A stretch of 64,000 nucleotides of DNA, taken from positions 228,501 through 292,500 of the forward strand of contig JALPQD010000926.1 in the NCBI GenBank assembly GCA_023101885.1, read 5' to 3'. The stretch is from Typhlomys cinereus (lineage: Eukaryota; Chordata; Mammalia; Rodentia; Platacanthomyidae). This document shows, piece by piece, positions 39,221-50,762 of this stretch. The notes under the pieces were generated by a model that saw only the letters and a program-made list of their open reading frames with translations, was not told the origin of the DNA and made no database searches. A program made the translations under genes and the position numbers. Every line of letters starts with the position of its first letter. Position 1 is the first letter of the stretch.

Positions 39221-42200
39221 ATGTCTGGAATTAATAGTTTCTCCATTATAACACTAAATGTTAATGGACTTAATTCACCAATCAAGAGACACAGATTACA
39301 AATTTGGATTAAAAATCACAATCCATCAATCTGCTGCCTGCAGGAAACCCATCTCACCACAAAAGATAGGCACGCTCTAAAAATAAAAGGCTGGTCAACA
39401 ATTTTACAAGCAAATGGAAGCAGAAAACAGGCAGGGGTAGCCATTATGCTATCAGACAAAGTGGATTTCAAACCAAAGATAATCATAAGAGACACGGATG
39501 GATACTACATTTTAGTCACAGGTACAATTCACCGGGAAGACTTCACAATACTGAACCTATATGCACCCAATACGGGCACCTCCACATTCATTAAGAAAAC
39601 CCTACAGCGTCTAAAGCAAGAAATCAATCCCCAAACGATAATTCTTGGGGACTTCAACACCGCCCTCTCAACATGGGATAGATCAACAGGTCAAAAGCTT
39701 AACAGAGACACTTTGGAACTTAATCAAACCCTGAAAGAAATGGACCTTACAGATCTCTATCGAACTTTTCACCCACGCACCAAAGAATACACATTTTTTT
39801 CAGCAGCACATGGAACTTTCTCCAAAATAGATCACATATTGGGCCACAGAATAAATTTACACATATACAAGAAAGTTGAAATTCTAACCTGTGCCCTATC
39901 AGACCACCACGGCCTAAAGCTGGACATCCACAACACATCAAACAAGAGAAAATACACTAACTCCTGGAAACTTAACACTATGATGCTGAATGAGAACTGG
40001 ATTCAGGAAGAAATTAAAAAGGAAATTCAAGATTTCCTGAAAGTGAATGATAACGAAAATACAACTTACCAAAATCTCTGGGACTCAATGAAAGCTGTTC
40101 TAAGAGGTAAGTTCATAGCTCTTAATGCCTACGTCAAAAAAATGGAAACATCAGAAATAAACAACTTGACAATGCAGCTTAAAGCTTTAGAGAAACTAGA
40201 TCAATCTGATCCCAAAAGTAGTAGAAGAGAGGAGATTAGTAAAATAAGGGGAGAAATATCTGAAATCGAGATTAAAAAAACGATAGAAAAAATCAACCAG
40301 TCAAAAAGCTGGTTCTTTGAAAAAATCAATAAGATTGATACACCCCTAGCTAAACTAACCAAAAGCAAGAGAGAGAAAACCCAAATTAACAAAATTAGAA
40401 ATGAACATGGAGTTATCACTACTGATACCCAAGAATCCAGAGAATTATAACATCATATTTCAAAAACTTATACTCTGTGAAGTTTGACAACACAAAAGAG
40501 ATGGATGAATTCCTAAGTAAACACAACTTACCTAAATTGAATCAGGAAGTTGTGAATTATTTAAATAGTCCTATAACATATAAGGAAATTGAGGAAGTAA
40601 TCTCGAATCTTCCCACCAAAAAATGTCCTGGACCAGATGGATTCAGCACAGAGTTCTACCAGACATTTAAGGAGTTAATAACACCAATACTCCTTAAACT
40701 GTTCCATCAAATAGCAAAGGAAGGAACACTACCAAATTCCTTCTATGAAGCTAATATCGTTTTAATCCCAAAACCTAATAAAGATTCGCTTAAAAAAGAA
40801 AACTATAGGCCGATCTCCCTGATGAACACAGACGCAAAGATTCTCAACAAAGTCTTAGCAAATCGGATTCAAAAACATATTAAAAAGATCATTCATGGGG
40901 ATCAAGTAGGCTTCATCCCCGGCACACAAGGTTGGTTCAGCATACGCAAATCAATAAATGTAATTCATCATGTAAACCAGTCCAAAGTCCAAGACCACAT
41001 GATACTCTCGATAGATGCAGAAAAAGCTTTTGACAAGATCCAACAGCCTTTTATGATCAAAACGCTAGAGACAGTGGGAATGGAAGGAACCTTTATCAAT
41101 ATAATAAAAGCTATATACAACAAGCCCACCGCAAGGATTATGCTCAATGGGGAACAATTGGAAGCATTCCCACTTCGATCAGGAACTAGACAAGGCTGTC
41201 CATTCTCACCACTTCTATTCAATATTGTACTTGAAGTCTTAGCTGAAGCCATAAGACAAGAAAGGGATATAAGAGGGATTCAAATCGGCAAGGAAGAAGT
41301 CAAGCTATCCTTATTTGCAGATGACATGATCTTATACCTGAGGGATCCCAAAAACTCCACCAGGAAGCTCCTGGAACTAATTGAGAAGTTCAGCAGGGTG
41401 GCAGGATACAAAATAAATGTGCAAAAATCAGAGGCCTTCCTATATGCCCAGAATGAAAGAAGTGAAAAAGCCTTGAGAGAAACAATCCCATTTACTATAG
41501 CCCCTAAAAAAATGAAATACTTTGGTATAAACCTAACTAAGGAGGTAAAAGACCTTTACAATGAAAACTTTAAAACCCTAAAGAAAGAAATAGCAGAAGA
41601 CACCAGAAGGTGGAAAGACCTCCCTTATTCCTGGATTGGCAGAATCAACATCGTAAAAATGACTATCCTACCAAAGGCAATATACAGATTCAATGCTATA
41701 CCAATCAAAATCCCAAAGCAATTCTTCAAAGAAGTTGACCAAACAATCTCAAAGTTCATATGGAGGCACAAAAGACCCAGGATAGCAAAAACAATCCTGA
41801 GTAACAAAAACACAGCTGGAGGTATTGCCATACCAAACCTTAGTCTATACTACAAAACCATAGTTATAAAAACATCCTGGTACTGGCTCCAAAATAGACA
41901 CACAGATCAATGGATAAGGATTGACGACCCAGATATAATAAGCCCACAACGTTACAGCCATTTGGTCTTTGACAAAGGAGCCCAAAAAATCCAATGGAAA
42001 AAGAACAGCATCTTCAACAAATGGTGCTGGCAAAACTGGATCTCCACATGCAGAAGATTAAAGCTGGACCTGTACTTGTCACCATGTACAAGACTTAATT
42101 CCAAATGGATCAAGGACCTTGATATCAGGCCAGAGACTATAAAAACCATAGTTGAAAGGATAGGGAACTCCCTCGAGCTGATTGGGCTAGGCCAACAGTT

Positions 42201-43044
42201 CCTAAACAGACATCCAATGGCACAGTCACTGCTACCAACTCTCAACAGTTGGGATCTTGTGAAATTAAAGAGCTTCTGTTCAGATAAAGAGATTATAACA
42301 CGAGCTCAAAGGCAACCCACAGAATGGGAGAAAATCTTCACTAACCACACATCTGATAGAACTCTGCTGTCCAGAGTGCACAAAGAACTTAGAAAACTAA
42401 ACTCCAAGGAAACCAATGGCCCAATTAAAAAATGGGCCCTGGAACTTCAAAGAAACTTTACCAGGGATGAAATTAAAATGTCTAACAAATATCTTAAAAA
42501 ATGCTCCACTTACTTAGCCATCAGGGAAATGCAAATCAAAACTTCCCTGAGATATCATCTCACCCCGGTCAGGATGGCAAAAATCCACAATACAAACAAC
42601 AACAAATGTTGGAGAGGATGTGGAGAGAGGGGAACTCTCCTACATTGCTGGTGGGAATGCAGGCTCATACAGCCACTCTGGCGAGCCGTCTGGAGATTCT
42701 TAAAGAAATTAAAGATTGAAATGCCATATGACCCTGCTATTCCACTTTTGGGAATAACCCCCCATACAGCAGAGGTTCACCTCGATAGCACAAGCACGAC
42801 CATGTTCATAGCAGCACTGTTTACAATAGCAAAGTCATGGAATCAGCCCAAATGTCCAACAGTTGACGAGTGGATAAGGAAACTGTGGTACATCTATACA
42901 ATGGAGTACTACTCAGCCATCAAAAATGATGAATTACTGGAATTTGCCGGGAAATGGATGTCATTAGAAACGATTGTATTAAGTGAAGTATCCCAGACCC
43001 AGAAAATTAAGCGCCATATGTACTCCCTAATAGGTGGCTCCTAG
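39221..43044 (+). pseudogene. L1 ORF2 (endonuclease-reverse transcriptase), one frameshift
   Basis: ORF2p nicks target DNA and reverse-transcribes L1 RNA. The ATG at 39,221 opens an AP-endonuclease-like domain ([26 protein letters not shown]) readable to 40,450. A one-base deletion near 40,437 shifts the frame. From there to the stop at 43,044 the frame is open and holds the RT domain ([17 protein letters not shown] at about 41,314-41,331) and the C-terminal CX3CX7HX4C motif (42,609-42,660). The total corresponds to about 1,274 aa, the normal length for mammalian L1. The catalytic FADD residues are present, but this copy makes no continuous protein. Confidence 0.95.
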
Positions 43045-44041
43045 TACCAAACCCACCCAGCCCACCTAGAGACAGTAATTCCAAGGATTATGAACAGGAG
43101 GGATGGGGTAGGAGGGCCACACCAGAAACAAGGAGAGAAGGGACCATGTTGCAGCAGGGAAAATAGGCCTCCATCAAGGACCCAAATAAGTAATGAGACA
43201 TCTGATTAAGTTCACAGACTTTTGTTCCTGATCATTTACTACTGAGGGGGTGTGATCTCACCAGAAGAGGAGGGCATATAGTCTGGCAGATAAAAAGTAA
43301 CCATTTTGCAAATGGGTGATAGACCCCTCCCTTACTATGGTTTCCCACTTTTATTACATCTACCTTTGAATGTGCTTTTATCACAAGACTCTAACAGCTT
43401 TTTGTCTCTGGCCAGGGGGTAACATACAATGCCCACCAGGATGGAGTGAAAGGCATTGCAGGAGCAACAAAACTGCAAAAGAAAATCAACAAACCACAAT
43501 CCAGAACTTCAGAGACTCTATATCATCCACCTAGAACTAGGCCAGCTTAGTCTCTCCCCATCTTAATGCTCAGGGAAATTTGCTTAAGAGGGGGCTGTAA
43601 GAGTGTAAGAGCAAAAGGATGGGAGCAGCAATGATATGTAAGATACTCTATACTAGTGAGGGCTGAAGCAATCATAATTGGACTTTGCATGCCCTGCGCA
43701 TTGTCCAACACACTGTTGACCTCACAAAGTCTAGCATCTGCTAAAGGCACCAAGAGCCTTGGAGGTAAAGGATTGGCAGCCACAGCAGTGTTCCTATACC
43801 TAAGGGGAACACGGGAAAGGGTTCAGGGAAAGGCCACTGGGTCCTTGTACGCCATCGGAGAGGAGGGCCCAAGGAAAATCAGACATGCACAAGAAAGGAC
43901 TCTCTGGGAATTGGGGTGGGAGGCACTGGGGGATGGGGAGGGAGAGGGGTGGGGAGGGGGAGCAGGGGGTACGGGGGGAGGAGGAGGAAGGGAGGGAACT
44001 GGTGTACCTAATAAATTTGTATGAGCTGAAATAAAAAAAAA
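43045..44041 (+). repeat. 3'UTR of the nearly intact L1
   Basis: It runs from the ORF2 stop to the first A-rich end at 44,033-44,041. A G-rich polypurine tract at 43,910-44,000 contains many runs of three or more G. GTACCTAATAAATTTGTATG holds an AATAAA-like signal. Confidence 0.9.
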
Positions 44042-44124
44042 GTGAATCACAAAGTTCTACTCGTACTAAAGGAGAGAGATTATAAATAAAGGAGAAAGAT
44101 TCACCTCTTGAAAAAAAAAAAAAA
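44042..44124 (+). other. 3'-transduced sequence plus A tail of the nearly intact L1
   Basis: About 69 bases of non-L1 sequence (from GTGAATCACAAAGTTCTAC to CACCTCTTG) lie between the L1's first short A run and a 14-A tail that directly precedes the right TSD. A secondary polyadenylation signal (AATAAA near 44,085) lies inside the segment. It should mark the source locus. Confidence 0.85.
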
Positions 44125-46750
44125 GAAAAAAGTGAAAAAGCCCTGAGAGAAACAATCCCATTTACTATAGCCCCTAAAAAAATGAAATACTTTGGTATAA
44201 ACTTAACCAAGGAAATAAGCGACCTTTACAATGAAATCTTTAAAATCCTAAAGAAAGAAATTACAAAAGACACCAGAAGGTGTAAAGACCTCCCATGTTC
44301 CTGGATTGGCAGATTCAATATTATAAAAATGACCACCCTACCAAAGGCAATATACAGATTCAATGCTATACCAATCAAAATCCCAAAACAATTTTTTAAG
44401 GAAGTTGAACAAACAATTTCAAAATTCATATGGAGGCACAAAAGACCCAGGATAGCAAAGACAATCCTGAGTGACAAAAACACGGCTGGAGGTATCACCA
44501 TACTTAATCTATACTACAAATCCATAGTAATAGAAACAGCCCGGTACTGGCTCCAAAATAGACACACAGATCAATGGATAAGGGTTGAAGACCCAGATAT
44601 AAGCCCACACAATTACAGCCATTTGATCTTTGACAAAGGGGCCCAAAAAATTCAATGGAAAAAGAACAGTATCTTCAACAAATGGTGCTGGCAAAACTGA
44701 ATGTCCAAATGCAGAAGTTTAAAACTGGACCCGTACTTGTCACCATGCACAAAAATTAATCCTAAATGGATCAAGGACCTCAATATAAGGCCAGAGACTA
44801 TAAAAACCTTAGTTGAAAGGGTAGGGAACTCTTTCGAGCTGATGGACTAGGCCAACAGTTCCTAAATGGACATCCAATAGCACAGTCACTGCTACCAACA
44901 CTCAACAGATGGAATCTTATGAAATTTAAGAGCTTCTGTTCAGATAAAGAGATTGTAAACCGAGCAAAAGGCAACCCACAGAATGGGAGAAAATCTTCAC
45001 TAACCACATATCTGATAGAGCTCTACTATCCAGAGTGCACAAAGAACTTAGAAAACTAAACTCCAAGGAAGCAAATGACCCAATTAAAAAAATGGGCTTT
45101 GGAACTTAAAAGAAACTTTATCAGCGATGAAATTGAAATGTCTAACAAATATCTTAAAAAATGCTCCACTTCCTTAGCCATCAGGGAAATGCAAATCAAA
45201 ACTTCCCTGAGATATCATCTCACCCCAGTCATAATGGCAAAAATCCACAATACAAACAACACCAAATGCTGGAGAGGATGTGGCGAGAAGGGAACTCTCC
45301 TACATTGCTGGTGGGAATGCAGGCTTATACAGCCACTCTGGTGAGCAGTCTGGTGATTTTTTAAAAAGTTAAAGATTGAAATACCATATGACCCTGCTAT
45401 TCCACTTCTGGGAATAATCGCCCATAAAGCAAAAATTCACCTCAATGACACAAGCACAACCATATTCATAGCAGCACTGTTTGTAATTGTAAAGTCATGG
45501 AATCAACCCAAATGCCCAACTGTTGACGAGTGGATAAGGAAATGTGGTACATCTATACAATGGAATACTACTTAGGCATCAAAAAAGATGAATTAACGAA
45601 ATTTGCCAGGAAATGGATGGAATTAGAAAAAAATTATATTGAGTGAAGTATCCCAGACATAGAAAATTAAGCTCCATATGTACTCTCTAATAGGTGGATC
45701 CTAATACCAGACCCACTTAGTGACATATTCAAAGATAAATCTCTGTAATACCTACAGTAATTGCAAAGATTATAAACAGGAGGGAAGGGGAAGTAGGGCC
45801 CTGCCAGAAATAAGGAGAGAGGGGATCATGCTTCAGTAGAGAAAATAGGTCACCATCATGTATTGTAAGTAAGTAGTGAGGACAACTGGTCAAGCTCACT
45901 CTCACTTTCCTTCCTGGTCACTTGTGACGGAGGGGGCTTGATCTCACCAATCAGGGAGGGCATAGAGTCTGGCAGATAGATGGTAACCATCCTGCAATGG
46001 GAGACTGACCCCCCTCCCTGTGGCCTCCTACTCTTATTCCATCTACCTTTGAATCTCCTCTTATAGTAAGATTTCCTTTAAACAGCCTTTTATCTTTGGT
46101 TAGGATGCAACCTGCAATACCAATCAGGATGGATGCAAGAGTGGTGCAGGAACAGCAAAACTGAACACAACAACAAACCATTATTCAGAATACCAGAGAC
46201 CCTACATTAATCACCTGGAACCAGACCAGCTAACTCTGTCCCCATCCTAAAGCTCAGGGAATCTTGCAGAAGACTGGGTGGCAAGATTGTAAGAGCCTAA
46301 AGATGGGGAGGACCAGTGATATGCAAGATGCTCCACGCAAGTTAGGGCTACAGTAGCCATAATTGGACTTCACATGACCTGCGCAATGACTGACATGTCA
46401 ACGACCCCCCCAAAGTCTAGCATGGATCTCAGTCACTAGGACCCTTAGATTCAAGGGATTAGCAGTCATGTAGGGTTCCCATGTTAAAGAGGAGCCCAAG
46501 TAAGGACTCTGGGCAAGGTCATTGAGTCCTTACACTGTACTAGAATGGAGGACTCAGAGGGACGTTTGGCATACCAGCAAAAGAATGCTCCAGGGAATGG
46601 GAGGGGGGAAGGGGGAGACACTGGGAGAAAGGGAGGGAAGGCAGTGAAAGGAAGGGGAAAAGGGGGGAGGGTGCAAGGGGACTGGGGAAAGGTGCAGGGA
46701 GGGAGGGGACCATGGTACCTATTGAGCTTGTGTGACTAGGGGAAAATAAA

Positions 46751-49700
46751 TAAATATAAATTTCAAAAATACAGTAAGTAACCTCAAATTATTCATGTGC
46801 TTATATTAAAACACTATTGTAGTTAAAAGACATTATCAATGAGACTGGAGAAGTATAGAAGTGTTAGAGGAAGGTAATGTAAGCAATACAAACTATTTTT
46901 CCATTTAATTATATTTTTCCTTATTCTAATTTTTTGAATCCCTAAGTCCTACCCTACCACTAATTCCTTTCTTGAATCACAGACTTCTGATATTTTGTTA
47001 TATAAAAACATTATGCAATGGTTGTTGTTTAATTAGGAAACAATAATAGTATAATATCTTTTTGATGATTTTTTTCATTTGTTCCCCGGTGTGTTTCTGT
47101 AATGCCTTGGGTGCCTGCTTATGTAGCTGATGAGGGGCATCTTCTCGTTACTTTTATTTAATCGGATGTGGATCTTCCTTGTTAATTCACTAGATTTAAA
47201 ATCACCACTTTTGCATTTGTCTGCTAGAGAATTTCCACAGAAATTTAACTGAGGAGGGTAAACTCATCCGAACGCTAATGTGTGAATCATCCCATAAGCC
47301 TGTGTCCCAGACCGAAGAGGAAAAGAGTAAATAGGAGGCAGATGTCCACCCTCCTTCTCTCTTTGCCTTTGACCACAGTAGCCAGGTTACGCCCACCTCA
47401 GATTCCTGGTGCTATGGCGTCTACACAATGACTGCATCCCTCAAACCAGAAACACAAACAATGCTTAGAACTCAACATGGCTTCATAATCTTTTATTGTC
47501 ACAGAAGAAAAGGAGAAATTTGCTAAATATTGGTGCAGAATGCATGTAGGCATTCCAATGAAGATAAGAAAATCTTTATTTTAGGTCCCAGAGACTATCT
47601 GGTGACAGTCATCATTTCCGGACTGATGAAGTTAGATGGCTATTCAGATGCATATTCCAGAAGTTATATCTAATAGCAAAAAAAGCTATCATAGCAAACA
47701 CAGATGTGGATATTAGAACAATAAAGGAGAGCCTAAGATAACCTGACTTGCATTAATAATATTCCAGTTCTTCATAGCTAGTAAATGTCAACTGATTGGT
47801 TAGCAGACAGATAAGACTGTAGCTAATTGATTTTCAGAGTCTTCAACAAAGGCGGAAGTTTTTGGAAGATAGGGATTCAACTTAGAGTCGCCTCTGTTGG
47901 CCCAGCATCACATCTGGGTCATGGAGAGGCCTGTTCTGTGTCCTACTTTTATAGGAAGGTGCACTCCTAAGAGGTGACCCTGATGCGTAAGGAAAGTCAG
48001 GAATGCAGTGTTTAAGAGACAGAAATGTTGTTAAAGCTGTTAAGGCAGAAAGCTCTGGATCACATTAAAATGATTTATCATTATCTGAGTCTGACTTATA
48101 CTTTGCTGTCTGCACTTGATATAATAAATTTACTTGAGATAAGTAAATTTATATGTATAATGGGATTAATTACTTGAAGTTAATATAGCCAAAGACACAG
48201 ATGATCTAAAGAAATTTAATAGATTATAAAGAGCAAACATCTTAATCAACCAAAAAATTTGTACTCTTTAACAAGATGAACTATGTATTTTTCTCCCATG
48301 CCTACTGAAATGTATATTTTATGAGATATTTTATTTGATGTCTAGACTATCTGAAATAATTTGTTTTTATTTATTTATTTACATTTTTCTCCAGAACAGG
48401 TAGACTTTATAACTATAACCTTGCATGGAGTGGCTAATTTTTATTTTAAAGAAAATGGTCTCTAATAACTAAAATCATTGTAATTCCTGTGTAAACAATA
48501 ATTTGGCTTGTGCTATTGTCTTGGTGTTAGATTAGATTTAAGTAATTAGGGAAGTAAATGGAAAGTCAAATTAGAGAAGAAATCAGATAATAATGATAAA
48601 ATAGCATTTTAAATTAATTTCTAAAAATTGTTTTCTCTTTTTACCAAAAATTATTCACAAATGGATATAAAATGAGACTGGATTTGTAAGAGTCATAATT
48701 GTATAAAATCTGTTGGAACTGTAAAATATTATTTGATATTTTTGTGTTTTCATGTATTATCCTGGATAGGGTGGTTAATACTTTTTTAACATATGTTTTT
48801 GATATTTATAAGTATATATATTTATATATTTGTAATATACTTGTAAAGTAGAAGCTTTCTGTCTAGCTGTATTTTACAGGAGCTATTTTTAATATTGTTC
48901 ACTTTAATATATTTGTGATTGTTTATATGGCATAAAATGTATGATGGAGATTATTTATGAATGGAAAAGGTATAATGGTGATTATTTGTGAATAGAAAAG
49001 ATGAGTTGACAGAAGAATGTAATAACAAGTGGATATTTTCAAATGATTTCACATTACAAAATAATTGAACAGCATTGTCATAAGATTACTTTCCACAAAG
49101 ATAATATTCATCGCATTATATATATAGTATGTAGGCTTGCATCACTAGAGAGAGAAATGCTTTGTGTGATGTGAAAGAGACAAAGAGCTGCCACTTTGTG
49201 ATGTAGTAGTCATCACTTGGTGATGCTGTGCAGCATAAAAATCCCAAAAAATTATTCTTATTTTCCTTAATAGAATGGTACACGTTTTCAAACATAAAAA
49301 TTGAAGTTAAAATTAAGTCAAATGGAAAATAAAAACCCAAGAAAACAAATAAATGTATATGCTTTAGGTAAATATCCATAATATTGTCAGTCATGTAGTC
49401 ATGACAACTCCACAATGCTAGGGAATTCCAGCACTCGAACCCTGCTCTCAGTTTCACCTATGGCTTGTCTCTGAGCTGAGCTTAATTCATGTATGTAACC
49501 CTCATCCACACGCATCCTGTGGTTCTGGTGTCTCCAACACTCTGGGGTTCATCCTAGCTTGACGCCTCACTTCCAGTGCTCTCCCGGGGCTTCTCTATGA
49601 CACCATTACCCTTGCATCAAACCCAGCACAACCTGGACGGTACCGCAGTCATGCCTTTTCTGCCTCAGGGTTTCCATTGAGCGGACTTTGTCAATTGTTG

Positions 49701-50283
49701 TTAGTTGTTTTAGTTAGAAGCTAATGTCACGGTTCATGTTGTCCTGATAATCATATTCTTGAAGCAGATTAATAAATCCTGGGAAACCTGATGTGCAGCT
49801 ATTAACTATTATGGAGTGTGTATTTTTTCTTAAACTCCAGTGGCACAAAAACTGAAGGAACTTTATGCACCACAAATTAAAAAACAAGAGACCCCTTAAC
49901 TTACTTCAGCCTGCACCAACTTTTGTACTTCTTAACAAAATATCCCGGAGTATGAATATATAGTATGCTTTAGTTTAATTATATTCTGATGACTGAAGTT
50001 AGTGATAAGAAAAGCAAGACCAAGGATAGAAGATATAATTGCACGAGATGGCAATAATATTCTACTAGATTGTAACATGTCTGAAGTATACCTGCTAAAA
50101 TTCAGACAAGAACAGTAAGACGCTTCTTCAAAACACTAAACATGAAACTCCTTCAAGTCCCTGCATTCCAGGATAGTTATATACAGGAACTGAGATTAGG
50201 ATTTGAAAAAATACCAGCCATCCAATGTACACTGTAGCAGTATTCACTATTACCATTTAACCATGTAGATATCTAACTTTAAT

Positions 50284-50286
<3 letters not shown>
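46751..50286. other. AT-rich intergenic sequence, no gene seen
   Basis: Low-complexity AT stretches occur around 48,780-48,840. A less AT-rich patch at 49,440-49,690 could be an unidentified repeat. No coding is supported; the minus-strand frame at 49,116-49,457 is unrecognised. Confidence 0.55.
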
Positions 50287-50334
<48 letters not shown>

Positions 50335-50392
50335 GCTTTCCTCACTCCCCCACACACACCCCCCACCCCCTCCCACACACACACAGCTCCAA
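50287..50392. repeat. (CA)n microsatellite and C-rich flank
   Basis: A pure CA run at about 50,287-50,331 is followed by an impure CACACACCCCC tract reaching the edge of the LTR. Confidence 0.95.
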
Positions 50393-50762
50393 GCCGTTAG
50401 GACGGAGAAAGGCAAGTTTGCTGCCTGCTCCTCCACCTTAACTCCAGAGACTGGAACACGGGCGGGGAGTTTGTCAGAGCAAATCTCGATTTATTGGGAG
50501 TAACAAAACAGCTTATATAGACAAAGGACCACAGGGTGTGAAATGGGCAGCCAATTGTGTCAAAGGTCAACACGGCATGCAAGCCTTACAGGTGAAACTC
50601 AACTTGTCTCAGTAAGGAAGGCAAGTCAACTCCTAAAAGCCGATTAGGGCTCTCTGTAATGTAATCAGGGTTACGCCCAGGACACTAGCTCTCAGCGCCA
50701 TCTTTGGTCCCATATGCTTGGCTATGTCCTGGGGTATTTCCTGGGTGGGCCCAAGACACATA
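50393..50762 (-). mobile_element. Solo LTR of an endogenous retrovirus
   Basis: The minus strand starts TGTGTCTTGGGCCCACCC. It has a TATATAAGC box (about 50,515) and, about 30 bases on, CCCAATAAATCGAG as a polyadenylation signal, with a GC-richer U5 after that. The spacing (TATA, then AATAAA, about 370 bp in total) is that of an LTR. No retroviral coding sequence adjoins it, so it is solitary. The class is uncertain; an ERVK/IAP-like type is possible. The downstream end merges into the CA repeat. Confidence 0.75.

Larger units (their letters stand above)
37689..44124 (+). mobile_element. Nearly intact full-length L1 with 3' transduction
   Basis: TSD GAAAAAAGTGAAAAAG occurs at 37,673-37,688 and 44,125-44,140. 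The element contains a 5'UTR with tandem monomers (37,691-38,098), ORF1 with one frameshift (38,099-39,170), ORF2 with one frameshift (39,221-43,044), a 3'UTR (43,045-44,041), about 69 bases of non-L1 sequence and a 14-A tail (44,111-44,124). Low damage and an exact TSD make it the youngest large element here. Two single-base lesions are enough to inactivate both proteins in this copy. Confidence 0.95.
35300..45705 (+). pseudogene. ORF2 remnant of the older L1, discontinuous
   Basis: The start is at 35,300 (ITLNINGLNS). Most of the endonuclease region is missing. The RT part lies at 36,250-37,688 ([20 protein letters not shown]) and 44,125 onward carries the rest ([22 protein letters not shown] near 45,310) to a C-terminus near 45,705. 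Multiple frameshifts show it is inactive. Confidence 0.85.
33480..46750 (+). mobile_element. Older full-length L1 split by three later insertions
   Basis: Reading along the plus strand: presumed 5'UTR (about 33,480-34,220), ORF1 remnant (about 34,220-35,240), ORF2 start (35,300-35,372), an L1 3'UTR insert, ORF2 continuing at 36,126-37,199, a SINE, ORF2 at 37,501-37,688, the younger full-length L1, ORF2 at 44,125 to about 45,705, and an old-type 3'UTR to 46,750 ending GAGCTTGTGTGACTAGGGG. The coding parts on both sides of each insert are collinear with the intact-like copy at 39-43 kb, except for about 0.9 kb missing at the first insert. I could not find its own TSD. Confidence 0.88.

Noticed and set aside
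40477..43044. 855-codon open frame as a separate host gene
   Set aside because: It is the RT/C-terminal part of an L1 ORF2, cut from its endonuclease half by one missing base. The TSD and 3' tail show it is a retrotransposon.
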